Made by a program: the position numbers and the translations under genes. A stretch of DNA of 64,000 nt from JAEUNJ01 sp052035955 (lineage in GTDB: Bacteria > Pseudomonadota > Gammaproteobacteria > Burkholderiales > Rhodocyclaceae), in assembly GCA_052035955.1 (NCBI GenBank), contig JBPOHD010000097.1:46320-110319 (forward strand). The letters are read 5' to 3'. A model generated the notes under the pieces. The model made no database searches. It worked only from the letters and a program-made list of their open reading frames with translations, and was not told the origin of the DNA. This document shows, one piece after another, positions 35,918-44,143 of the stretch. Numbering within the stretch: position 1 is the stretch's first letter; every line of letters begins with the position of its first letter.

Positions 35918-37270
35918 TCAGATCCCGTAGGCCTTGCGCACCAGGGTGATGGGGTGGGCGAGCGGCGGTTCGCCGTAGCCGGCCTCCGCGATGCCCTGGG
36001 CGATGTGGTGGCCGCCCAGGGGGCAGTCGGAGCCGATCCAGTCGGGCTTGGCCTCGCCCATCTGCCTGAACACCGGCTTGCCGATCTTCATGGCCATGGC
36101 ATGGAACTCCTTCTTCACGCCGAAGGTGCCGGCATGGCCCGAGCAGCGCTCGGTGGTCTTCACCGTCGTGCCGGGGATGCCCTTGAGGAATTCCTCGGTT
36201 TTGCGACCCACGTTCTGCACGCGGCCGTGGCAGGGCACGTGGTAGGCGACGGTGCCCAGGGGCGTCCTGAAATCGGTCTTCAGCAGGCCGTCCTTCAGGC
36301 GCGCCACCAGGTAGTCGAAGGGATCCCACATGGCCTTCTTCACCGCCTGCACGTCGAGGTCGTCCGGGAACATCAGCGGCAGTTCCTGCTTGAACATCAG
36401 CGTGCACGAGGGCACGCCGGTCAGGATTGCATAGCCCTCCCGGGCCAGGCGGGCCAGGTGGGGGATGTTGACCTCCTTGAGCTTTGCCACGCCTTCCAGG
36501 TCGCCCTGCTCGAGCTTGGGCATGCCACAGCAGGCCTCCTTCCTCGCCATGGTCCAGGGAATGTCGTTGTGCTCGAGGATGGCCACCAGATCGTGTCCGA
36601 TGCCCGGCTCGTTGTAGTTGATGAAGCAGGTGGCGAAGATGGCCACCCGGCCCGGCGTACGCTCGCCGGCGATGGCCAGCCCCTCGTTGTTAGGCCTGGC
36701 GGCGGAACGGAACTTCCTCGCCGCGAATTCGGGGAGCCAGGCCTTCGCTTCCACGCCCAGGGCCGCCTCCAGCACGGCCCGCATGGGCCGGGTCTTGTTG
36801 ACCGCGTTGATGGTCTGGGTGACCACCGGGATGCCGGCGAACAGGCCGTTGCGGTCGGTGGAGGAGAGCACGGCGTCGCGCAGCGCACCGCCGGTCTGCC
36901 TGTGCTTGACCGCCTTGGCGCGCAGCATGACATGGGGGAAATCCAGGTTCCACTCGTGGGGCGGCACGTAGGGGCACTTGGTCATGTAGCACATGTCGCA
37001 GAGGTAGCACTGGTCCACCACCTCCCAGTACTTCTGCTTGGGCACGCCCTCCAGTTCCCCGTCGGGTGTCTCGTCGATCAGGTCGAAGAGCTTCGGGAAG
37101 GCGCCGCACAGGCTCACGCAGCGGCGGCAGCCGTGACAGATGTTGAGGACCCGTTCCAGTTCCTCGAAGGTTTTCGCCTCGTCGTAGAACTCCGGGTTCT
37201 TCCAGTCCAGCGGGTGGCGGGTCGGGGCCTCGAGGGAGCCCTCTTTCACGCGTCCGATCACCGATGACAT
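35918..37270 (-). CDS. CCG-domain Fe-S oxidoreductase (GlpC/HdrD-like) of a rubrerythrin operon
   Basis: 450 aa. The N-terminal ferredoxin-like domain has two cluster motifs (CHGCRRCVSLC and CYLCDMCYMTKCP). Two CCG-type domains follow (CCGMPKLEQGD near 245, and HVPCHGRV…CSGHAGTFG near 340-375). The last lacks the usual CCG doublet and reads RCSG. Such subunits carry electrons between quinone or thiol pools and a partner enzyme. With rubrerythrin upstream it likely provides reductant for peroxide removal; this is inference from gene order. Confidence 0.83.
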   Translation of the reverse strand: MSSVIGRVKEGSLEAPTRHPLDWKNPEFYDEAKTFEELERVLNICHGCRRCVSLCGAFPKLFDLIDETPDGELEGVPKQKYWEVVDQCYLCDMCYMTKCPYVPPHEWNLDFPHVMLRAKAVKHRQTGGALRDAVLSSTDRNGLFAGIPVVTQTINAVNKTRPMRAVLEAALGVEAKAWLPEFAARKFRSAARPNNEGLAIAGERTPGRVAIFATCFINYNEPGIGHDLVAILEHNDIPWTMARKEACCGMPKLEQGDLEGVAKLKEVNIPHLARLAREGYAILTGVPSCTLMFKQELPLMFPDDLDVQAVKKAMWDPFDYLVARLKDGLLKTDFRTPLGTVAYHVPCHGRVQNVGRKTEEFLKGIPGTTVKTTERCSGHAGTFGVKKEFHAMAMKIGKPVFRQMGEAKPDWIGSDCPLGGHHIAQGIAEAGYGEPPLAHPITLVRKAYGI

Positions 37271-37339
37271 GCCGTTCTCCCCATTCGGTCTCTGCGGAAA
37301 CGGCCCGGCGCGGGCAATCCGGCCGGGCCGCCGGAAGGA

Positions 37340-37762
37340 TCAGCTGTTCAGGCTGTCCAGGGTCTTCTGGAACTTGTTGGCGTGGCTGCGCTCGGCCTTG
37401 GCCAGGGTCTCGAACCAGTCGGCGATCTCGTCGAAGCCCTCGTCGCGGGCGGTCTTGGCCATGCCCGGGTACATGTCGGTGTACTCGTGGGTCTCGCCGG
37501 CGATGGAGGCCTTCAGGTTGTCGGAGGTGCCGCCGATGGGCAGGCCGGTGGCCGGGTCGCCGCAGGCCTCCAGGTACTCCAGGTGGCCGTGGGCGTGGCC
37601 GGTCTCGCCTTCGGCGGTGGAACGGAACACCGCGGCGACGTCGTTGTAGCCCTCCACGTCGGCCTTGGCTGCGAAGTACAGGTAGCGGCGGTTGGCCTGG
37701 GATTCGCCGGCGAACGCGGCCTTCAGGTTACCTTCGGTCTTGGATCCTTTCAGTGCTGCCAT
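37340..37762 (-). CDS. rbr: rubrerythrin (without rubredoxin domain)
   Basis: 140-aa ferritin-like di-iron protein. Metal ligands appear in FAGESQANRRY, EGETGHAHGHLEY, AGETHEY and AKAERSHANKF, the four-helix pattern of rubrerythrin. The C-terminal rubredoxin domain of classical rubrerythrins is absent, so electrons must come from a partner, plausibly the Fe-S protein downstream. Acts as a cytosolic peroxidase. GGAGAA precedes the ATG. Confidence 0.9.
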   Translation of the reverse strand: MAALKGSKTEGNLKAAFAGESQANRRYLYFAAKADVEGYNDVAAVFRSTAEGETGHAHGHLEYLEACGDPATGLPIGGTSDNLKASIAGETHEYTDMYPGMAKTARDEGFDEIADWFETLAKAERSHANKFQKTLDSLNS

Positions 37763-37928
37763 GGGTGTTCTCCTCTCTGATCAGATGGGATGCGATCCCC
37801 CCGGGCCCGGAGGGACATCCTGATTATTCTCCCGCCCCGGGATTGCGGGAAGTTGAATTTGGCAATCGGTCCGATAGCCGGTGTCTATTGGCGCCAGTGC
37901 GGCACCGCCCCGGGGATAACATGCCGCC

Positions 37929-38684
37929 ATGGTCGCCGCCACCTTCCGCTTCTACGAGGAACTCAACGACTTCCTGCCGCCGGACCGGCGCAAGCGGGAC
38001 GTCACGCTGCCCTGCGCGCGGGATGCGACCGTGAAGCACATGATCGAGGCCCTTGGGGTGCCCCACACCGAGGTGGAACTGGTCCTGGTGAACGGCGAAT
38101 CCTGCGGCTTCGGCCGCTTGCTCGCCGAGGGTGACCGGGTGGCGGTTTACCCGAAGTTCGAGGCCCTCGACGTGACGCCGCTGCTGCGGGTCCGCGAACG
38201 GCCCCTGCGCGAGCCCCGCTTCGCTGCCGACGTCCACCTGGGAGGCCTCGCCCGCTTCCTGCGCATGGCCGGCTTCGATGCCTTCCATGCCAAGCACATC
38301 GACGATGCCGATCTGGTCGCCCTCGCCCTGCGCGAGGACCGCGTCGTCCTGACCCGGGACCGGGAACTGCTGAAGCGCCGGGACCTGACCCACGGCTGCT
38401 ACGTACGCGCCATCAGGCCTGAAAAACAGTTCGCCGAGATCGTGGACCGGCTCGACCTCTCCCATGCCGCCCGGCCCTTCAGTCGCTGCCTTGCGTGCAA
38501 CGCGCCGCTGCGTTCGGCATCCAAAGGGGAGGTGATCGGCCGGCTGCCGCCCCGGGTCGCCGAGCGTCAGGAGCGGTTTTCCGTCTGCGAAAACTGCGGC
38601 GGGGTGTTCTGGGAGGGCACCCACTGGCAACGCATGCGGGCCCTGCTGGACCGGGTGCTGGCGGGCGGCGATGGAGGAGCGTAG
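37929..38684 (+). CDS. Mut7-C RNase-domain protein with ubiquitin-like N-terminus
   Basis: 251 aa. Residues ~1-85 form a ubiquitin/ThiS-like beta-grasp (RFYEELNDFLP…VELVLVNGESCGFG…VAVYPKFE). Residues ~95-240 form a Mut7-C domain (FAADVHLGGLARFLRMAGFDA, DREDRVVLTRDRELL-like) with a four-Cys zinc ribbon (CLAC and CENC). Predicted PIN-like RNase; its substrate is unknown. Stands alone, divergent from rubrerythrin. Confidence 0.85.
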   Translation: MVAATFRFYEELNDFLPPDRRKRDVTLPCARDATVKHMIEALGVPHTEVELVLVNGESCGFGRLLAEGDRVAVYPKFEALDVTPLLRVRERPLREPRFAADVHLGGLARFLRMAGFDAFHAKHIDDADLVALALREDRVVLTRDRELLKRRDLTHGCYVRAIRPEKQFAEIVDRLDLSHAARPFSRCLACNAPLRSASKGEVIGRLPPRVAERQERFSVCENCGGVFWEGTHWQRMRALLDRVLAGGDGGA

Positions 38685-38731
38685 CATAGCCAAGACAAGG
38701 TCGGCCCATCGCCGGCCCAGAGGAGACGACC

Positions 38732-38947
38732 ATGGAAGTCCGTTCCGTCGCCACGAACACGAACACCGTCACCCAGCGCTCCACGAACACCGCCCAGGCC
38801 GACGCGACCCAACGGGCCGAACAGGCCCGCAAGGATCAGGAAGCCAAGGCCGCCGAGGCCGCCCGCAAGCAGCAGGAGGAGCAGCGGCCGCCGGTGGTGA
38901 ACGCCCAGGGCCAGACCATCGGCCGGGTGATCAACACCAGCGCCTGA
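38732..38947 (+). CDS. small hypothetical protein, 71 aa
   Basis: Low-complexity Ala/Gln/Thr/Arg-rich helical protein with a short conserved-looking tail (NAQGQTIGRVINTSA). GAGGAGA is six to twelve bases before the ATG and a strong terminator follows directly, so it is a complete one-gene transcript. The tail resembles those of small proteins linked to flagellar or surface gene families, but I cannot assign it. Confidence 0.6.
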   Translation: MEVRSVATNTNTVTQRSTNTAQADATQRAEQARKDQEAKAAEAARKQQEEQRPPVVNAQGQTIGRVINTSA

Positions 38948-38957
38948 CAATGCAATG

Positions 38958-38984
38958 AAAAACGCCACCCGGGGGTGGCGTTTT
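38958..38984. terminator. bidirectional intrinsic terminator
   Basis: A 10-bp stem (AACGCCACCC/GGGTGGCGTT, two-base loop) flanked by A-run on the left and T-run on the right. It ends the 71-aa gene on the plus strand and the PEP-CTERM gene on the minus strand. Confidence 0.88.
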
Positions 38985-39004
38985 CGAAGGGGACCCGAAT
39001 CCGG

Positions 39005-39751
39005 TCAGGATTTCCGGCGACGAGCCAGGAATCCCAGCAGGCCCAGCCCGGCCAGCATGGTGGCGTAGGTTTCCGGCTCCGGCACCGCAACGACTGTCCT
39101 CTGGAAGACCTCGCCCACGGAAGCGGAACATCCCGCTCCATAAAAATCGGGGCAGGTCGTCCAAGCGCGGTAAGCGGAAGCGTCTTTGAGCTCGGACACG
39201 ACGTTTCCATCGGCGTCGACAACGACGTTCCCATCGACATCATAGGTGGGTTCCCATCGTTGCCCGAACACCTCGATGCTCACCTGCATGCGAGGCAGGG
39301 AATAGGTGCCCGCGGGCACCGGTCCCCCATTGGGGATGAACGTCAGGGCGGTGTAATCCACGCCCTGACCAGGCATGAGCTTCAAGCTCGAACCCTGAAT
39401 CACCGGGTAGCCTTCCGTCGGGGAGGAATTCCATTCGTAGCGGTAGGGATGGCCGTCGGAGTTGCATCCTCCGGTGAAGGTGTCGCTGCAACCAAACCCA
39501 CCGTTCATGAAAACCCCTGTCACCGTGTCGAGTCCGGCCCAGCCGAAAGTGCTGAGGTCGGTCAGATCCAGAGGGTCGGAAGATGCGTCGAGGCTGAACC
39601 TCAACCACGGGGCGACATTGTCGTTCGGGCCGACGATACCGGTGGGGTTCGTGAAAACAAGCGAGGCGATGATGTCGGCCGAAGCGCCTTGTGCGGTGAA
39701 CATCAGGGCGATCCCGGAACTGATCGCGAGGACTTGACGACGAATGTGCAT
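39005..39751 (-). CDS. PEP-CTERM sorting-domain protein
   Basis: 248-aa secreted protein. A signal peptide ends near GASA-DI, and a C-terminal VPEPETYATMLAGLGLLGFLARRRKS (shown as VPEP…LGLLGFLARRR) is the PEP-CTERM signal: motif, hydrophobic helix, basic tail. It should be exported and processed by an exosortase, which is not in this window. The body has several Cys and Gly/Asn-rich loops. AAGGAG six bases before the ATG at 39751 fixes the start over upstream alternatives. The upstream region is AT-richer and contains an inverted repeat (39867-39882). The presence of such proteins points to an extracellular-polysaccharide/biofilm system in the host. Confidence 0.88.
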   Translation of the reverse strand: MHIRRQVLAISSGIALMFTAQGASADIIASLVFTNPTGIVGPNDNVAPWLRFSLDASSDPLDLTDLSTFGWAGLDTVTGVFMNGGFGCSDTFTGGCNSDGHPYRYEWNSSPTEGYPVIQGSSLKLMPGQGVDYTALTFIPNGGPVPAGTYSLPRMQVSIEVFGQRWEPTYDVDGNVVVDADGNVVSELKDASAYRAWTTCPDFYGAGCSASVGEVFQRTVVAVPEPETYATMLAGLGLLGFLARRRKS

Positions 39752-39958
39752 GAGATACTCCTTGTAATCCATAGTATTGCGATTTCGCCCCCAATATTTA
39801 CAATGCATGGGACCAGAAACCCAATGTGGAATAAGGCTTTCTAGTACGTCCTCCGTGTCGCGTCAATAGTCCGAATGGACTAACCCGTCCGGAAACGCTT
39901 CAACAAGCCATCCGCCGTTTGCGGTATTGCAGCCACCAGCAAATCAGGGGGCAAGCGA

Positions 39959-41086
39959 TTAGAACAGGATCACCTGCCGCACCGCCGTGCCCTCGGCCAG
40001 GCGGTCGAAGCCCTCGTTGATCTCATCCAGGCCCAGCCGGTGGGTGATCAGCTTGTCCACCGGCAGGCGGCCCGCCTTGTAGAGCTCGATGAAGCGGGGG
40101 ATGTCCCGGGCCGGCACGGCCGAGCCCAGGTAGCTGCCCTTCAGGGTGCGCTCCTCGGCCACCAGGTTCACCGCCTGCAGGTTGAAGGTGTGGCCGGGAT
40201 TGGGCAGGCTGCAGGTGACCGTGGTGCCTCCGCGGCGGGTGATGCGGTAGGCCAGTTCCAGGGCCTGAACGGAACTGGCCGCCTCGATGGCCACCTCGAC
40301 GCCCCCCGGCACCTCGGCCCGGATGCGGGCGACGACGTCGGGATCGTCGGCCCGGTAGGCGCGCGTCGCGCCGAGGGCCATGGCCATGTCCAGCTTGCCG
40401 GCCAGGGCGTCGATGGCGACCACCTCCCGGGCCCCGGCGGCCAGGGCGCCCAGCACCGCCGAGAGGCCGACGCCGCCCAGGCCGATCACGGCCACCGTGC
40501 TGCCCAGGCGCACCTGGGCCGAATTCATGGCGGCGCCGGTGCCGGTGAGCACGGCGCAGCCGAAGACGGCGGCGACAGCCGGATCCAGGTCGGGCCGCAC
40601 CTTGACCAGGCTGCCGCGGGCGACGACGGCATATTCGGCGAAGCAGGAAACGCCCACCTGGTGGTTGAGCAGGCTGCCGTCCGGCCGGTGCAGCCGCCGG
40701 TGGCCGCCCACCAGGGTGCCGGCGCCGTTGGCCGCGGCGCCCGGCTCGCAGAGCGCCGGCCGGCCCTCCATGCAGGGAATGCAGTGGCCGCAGGAGGGCA
40801 CGAAGACCAGGGCGACGGAATCCCCGCGCGCCAGGTCGGTGACCCCGGGGCCGCATTCCTCGACGATGCCGGCCGCCTCGTGGCCCAGGGCCATGGGCAT
40901 CTGCCGCGGCCGGTCGCCGTTCACGATGGAAAGGTCCGAGTGGCAGAGCCCGGCGCCGGTGATCTTCACCAGCACCTCGCCCGGCCCGGGGGAATCCAGT
41001 TCCACCGTCTCCACCGAGATGGGCCGGGTGCTGGCGTAGGGGCGGGGGATCTCCATGCGGTCGAGGACCGCAGCGCGCATCTTCAT
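39959..41086 (-). CDS. zinc-dependent alcohol dehydrogenase (class III-like MDR)
   Basis: 375 aa. Catalytic zinc ligands in GLCHSDLS and GHEAAG, structural zinc Cys cluster in PSCGHCIPCMEGRPALC, and the NAD-binding GLGGVGLSAVLGA Rossmann motif. The length and layout match the class III/aryl-alcohol branch. It starts one base after the lipase stop (TGACATG) and shares the unit with the lipase and perhaps gabD. Substrate unknown; the neighbours suggest alcohol/aldehyde oxidation of an ester-derived compound. Confidence 0.88.
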   Translation of the reverse strand: MKMRAAVLDRMEIPRPYASTRPISVETVELDSPGPGEVLVKITGAGLCHSDLSIVNGDRPRQMPMALGHEAAGIVEECGPGVTDLARGDSVALVFVPSCGHCIPCMEGRPALCEPGAAANGAGTLVGGHRRLHRPDGSLLNHQVGVSCFAEYAVVARGSLVKVRPDLDPAVAAVFGCAVLTGTGAAMNSAQVRLGSTVAVIGLGGVGLSAVLGALAAGAREVVAIDALAGKLDMAMALGATRAYRADDPDVVARIRAEVPGGVEVAIEAASSVQALELAYRITRRGGTTVTCSLPNPGHTFNLQAVNLVAEERTLKGSYLGSAVPARDIPRFIELYKAGRLPVDKLITHRLGLDEINEGFDRLAEGTAVRQVILF

Positions 41087-41087
41087 G

Positions 41088-42017
41088 TCATTTCTCCTGG
41101 GAGTCTGGCGAGGCCAGCGGCGCCAGTTCGTCGAGCAGCAGGCGGGTGATGGCGGGCGCGAAGGCCATGGAAAGGTGGCCGATGCCGGCGCAAACCATGA
41201 TGCGGGCACCGGGCAGCAGGGGGCTGTCCTGGGGCATCACGTAGTTGTCCTGGGGACTGTAGGCAGACGTCGTGGCGGCCGGCAGGGGCACGGCACCGGG
41301 CCGGTTGAGCTCGTCCAGCCAGGGGTTGCCCGGTTCCATCTGCCGGGCGTTGGGGCCGATGCCGAGTTTCGCCAGCCAGCTGCCGCGGTGCGGCGAGCCG
41401 AGGGTCACCAGCTTGGCCACCCGGGCCGCGCCATGGCCGCGCAGGTAGGTGCGGGAGGCGAGGCCGCCCATGCTGTGCCCGACCAGGACCAGCTGCGGCG
41501 CACCGGTGGCGGCGAGCACCTCGTCCACCCGCCGGGCCACCAGCGGCGCGTAGTCGTCGATGGAGGCGAAGACCGGCTCCAGGCTGAGGGTGGCCACCGT
41601 CCAGCCGGCCTTTTCCAGCCTTGCCCGTTGCCAGTACCAGAAGCCCCGGTTGCATTCGTAGCCGTGGATCAGCAGCACCGGCGGCCGGGCCCCGGGAGCC
41701 AGGCGGTCCTCGCCCATGAAGAAGCGCTCGAAGGGCTGGATGACGCCGAACACGATGACGAAGGCCGCCCATTCCTCGAGCGCCATCGGGATGGCGGCAG
41801 CCGGGCCGATGGCGTGCCCTTCCGGCGCCGGCGAGCGGTGGGCCCAGGCGAAGCCGTAGGTGGCGAGGATGACGAAGGCGCGGAAGCCCAGCATCAGGCC
41901 GAGTACGGCGGCCGCCTCGGCGCCCGCGCCCTCCCCCTTGGCCAGCCAGAAATGGGCAAGCAGCCACCAGAACGCCACTTCGGTGACCAGCATGCGGCGC
42001 AACAGTCGGGCCATCAT
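41088..42017 (-). CDS. membrane-anchored alpha/beta hydrolase (lipase-like)
   Basis: 309 aa. Three hydrophobic segments fill the first ~105 residues, an unusual addition. A lipase domain follows, with LIHGYECNRGFW, nucleophile elbow GHSMGGLASR, and a candidate His in GIGHLSM near the C-terminus. Probably inner-membrane bound with the hydrolase domain on one face. It lies 19 bases downstream of gabD, with ADH one base downstream. Confidence 0.8.
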   Translation of the reverse strand: MMARLLRRMLVTEVAFWWLLAHFWLAKGEGAGAEAAAVLGLMLGFRAFVILATYGFAWAHRSPAPEGHAIGPAAAIPMALEEWAAFVIVFGVIQPFERFFMGEDRLAPGARPPVLLIHGYECNRGFWYWQRARLEKAGWTVATLSLEPVFASIDDYAPLVARRVDEVLAATGAPQLVLVGHSMGGLASRTYLRGHGAARVAKLVTLGSPHRGSWLAKLGIGPNARQMEPGNPWLDELNRPGAVPLPAATTSAYSPQDNYVMPQDSPLLPGARIMVCAGIGHLSMAFAPAITRLLLDELAPLASPDSQEK

Positions 42018-42036
42018 GGCGGTGTCCCTTCCCGGC

Positions 42037-43494
42037 CTAGACGGCCATGCACAGGTACTTGATCTCCAGGTATTCGTCGATGCCGTACCTGGAGCCCTCG
42101 CGGCCGAGGCCGGACTGCTTGACGCCGCCGAAGGGCCCCACCTCGTTGGCGATGATGCCGACGTTGATGCCCACCATGCCGTAGTCCAGGGCCTCGGCGA
42201 CGCGCCAGACCCGGCTTACGTCCCTGGCATAGAAGTAGCTGGCCAGGCCGAATTCCGTCGCATTGGCCAGGGCCACCGCCTCCGCCTCATCGCGGAAGCG
42301 GAACAGGGGCGCCACCGGCCCGAAGGTCTCCTCCCGGGCGCAGCGCATGTCGGCCGTCACGTCGGCCAGCACCGTCGGTTCGTAGAAGGTGCCGCCGCGC
42401 TCGTGGCGCCTGCCGCCGGTGAGCACGCGGGCGCCCTTGGCCACGGCATCGGCCACGTGCTCCTCGACCTTCTGAAGGGCCTGCCGGTCGATCAAAGGAC
42501 CCTGGGCGACGCCGGCCTCGGTGCCGGAACCGACCTTTAGCGCCCTGACCCTCTCGGCCAGCTTGGCCGCGAAGGCCTCGTAAACGCCCTCCTGGACGAG
42601 CAGGCGGTTGGCGCAGACGCAGGTCTGGCCGGTGTTGCGGTACTTGGAGGCCATGGCGCCCTCGACGGCGGCATCCACGTCGGCGTCGTCGAAGACGATG
42701 AAGGGGGCGTTGCCGCCAAGTTCCAGGGAGACCTTCTTGATGGTCGGCGCGCACTGGGCCATCAAGAGCCGCCCCACCTCGGTGGAGCCGGTGAAGGAGA
42801 GCTTGCGCACCAGCGGATTGCCGGTCAGTTCGCCGCCGATCCTCGGCGCCGCCTCGGCCGAACCCGTGACGATGTTGAACACCCCGGCCGGGAAGCCCGC
42901 CCGCTCCGCGAGCACCGTCAGGGCCAGGGCGGTGAGGGGCGTCTGCTCCGCCGGCTTGACGATCACCGGGCAGCCGGCGGCCAGCGCCGGCGCCACCTTG
43001 CGGGTGATCATCGCCGCCGGGAAGTTCCAGGGCGTGATGGCGGCCGCCACCCCGATCGGCTGCTTGAGGACCACGAGGCGCCGATCCGGCGTCGGCGGCG
43101 CAAGGACATCGCCATTGATCCGCTTCGCCTCCTCGGCGAACCACTCGACGAAGCTCGCCGCGTAGAGCACCTCGCCCCGGGCCTCGGCCAGGGGCTTGCC
43201 CTGTTCGCTGGTCATCAGCAGCGCCAGGTCGTCGGCGTTGGCGACGATGAGGTCGAACCAGCGACGCAGCACCGCCGCCCGCTCCTTGCCCGATTTCGCC
43301 TTCCAGGGGCCCCAGGCCCGATCGGCCGCCTCGATGGCCCGGCGGGTCTCGGCGGCGCCCATGTCGGGCACCCGGGCGATGGTCTCGCCGCTGGCCGGGT
43401 TGGTGACCTCGACCTGGGCGCCGGCATCGGCCGCGGTCCACGCGCCGTCGATGTAGGCCTCGCCGCGCAGCAGCTGGGGATCGCGCAATTGCAT
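42037..43494 (-). CDS. gabD: NAD(P)-dependent succinate-semialdehyde dehydrogenase
   Basis: 485 aa. ALDH signature: TPWNFPAAMITRK, catalytic Glu in LELGGNAPF and catalytic Cys in NTGQTCVCANR. Closest in pattern to GabD, which oxidises succinate semialdehyde to succinate; other aldehydes (glutarate semialdehyde) cannot be excluded. First gene of a unit with lipase and ADH, so an aldehyde made by the ADH may be its substrate. Divergent from the NlpC/P60 gene. Confidence 0.85.
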   Translation of the reverse strand: MQLRDPQLLRGEAYIDGAWTAADAGAQVEVTNPASGETIARVPDMGAAETRRAIEAADRAWGPWKAKSGKERAAVLRRWFDLIVANADDLALLMTSEQGKPLAEARGEVLYAASFVEWFAEEAKRINGDVLAPPTPDRRLVVLKQPIGVAAAITPWNFPAAMITRKVAPALAAGCPVIVKPAEQTPLTALALTVLAERAGFPAGVFNIVTGSAEAAPRIGGELTGNPLVRKLSFTGSTEVGRLLMAQCAPTIKKVSLELGGNAPFIVFDDADVDAAVEGAMASKYRNTGQTCVCANRLLVQEGVYEAFAAKLAERVRALKVGSGTEAGVAQGPLIDRQALQKVEEHVADAVAKGARVLTGGRRHERGGTFYEPTVLADVTADMRCAREETFGPVAPLFRFRDEAEAVALANATEFGLASYFYARDVSRVWRVAEALDYGMVGINVGIIANEVGPFGGVKQSGLGREGSRYGIDEYLEIKYLCMAV

Positions 43495-43552
43495 GGATTT
43501 TTCTCCCGTTTTCCGGTGCAGGACGGCCAGTCTACCGGATCAGAATCGGCCC

Positions 43553-44107
43553 ATGCCCCGCGCCCGCCCAGCGAAACGCCTCACCGCCCTGGCCGCCTCC
43601 TCCACCCTGATGGTGGCCGGCTGCGGCATGCTGCCTTCCTTCACCCAGTCGCCCGCCCCGGTGGCGGGCGAGGCGAGGCCACCCCTACCGGGAAATCCCG
43701 CGGCCACGCCCACCCCGTCGGCGGTTCCGGAAAAGGCCCACGAAGTGGTCCTCTACGCCCTCGGACTGATGGAAACCGGCTACCGTTTCGGCGGCAAGAA
43801 TCCGGAGGCCGGCCTCGACTGCAGCGGCATGGTCAGCTACGTCTACGAGAAGGCGGCCGGACTGCGTATGGCCGGCTCGGCCGCCGACATGGCGCGCCGC
43901 GGCCAGCCGGTTCCGGCCGAACGCCTTCGTCCGGGCGACCTGGTTTTCTTCAACACCCGCAACAAGCCCCGCTCCCACGTCGGCATCTACATCGGGGAGG
44001 GGCGTTTCGTCCATGCCCCCAACAGCAACGGCCGGGTGCGCACCGAGAGCCTGATCAGCGGCTGGTTCGCCGCCCGTTTCGAGGAAGGGCGGACCTACTT
44101 CGACTGA
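43553..44107 (+). CDS. NlpC/P60 lipoprotein, predicted cell-wall endopeptidase
   Basis: 184 aa. A lipobox-like LMVAGCG gives a lipidated Cys near 22. The NlpC/P60 domain has catalytic Cys in LDCSGMVSYVY and His in SHVGIYIG, with a third polar residue (HAPNSNG). Such enzymes cut peptidoglycan peptide crosslinks. The ATG at 43553 is preferred over one 60 bases upstream because it starts the signal peptide. Convergent with the AOR gene. Confidence 0.88.
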   Translation: MPRARPAKRLTALAASSTLMVAGCGMLPSFTQSPAPVAGEARPPLPGNPAATPTPSAVPEKAHEVVLYALGLMETGYRFGGKNPEAGLDCSGMVSYVYEKAAGLRMAGSAADMARRGQPVPAERLRPGDLVFFNTRNKPRSHVGIYIGEGRFVHAPNSNGRVRTESLISGWFAARFEEGRTYFD

Positions 44108-44143
44108 GGTTCGCGTTCGCCGACGGATCGACCGGGCGGGCGC

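Noticed and set aside
23677..38704. 15-base identity CCAAGACAAGGTCGG at 23677-23691 and 38690-38704
   Set aside because: One shared 15-mer in 64 kb of skewed composition is within chance and neither copy has flanking similarity.
39752..39958. Sigma-54 promoter for the PEP-CTERM gene
   Set aside because: Some PEP-CTERM genes use sigma-54, but no GG-n10-GC element in TGGCAC-n5-TTGC form was found on the minus strand here.
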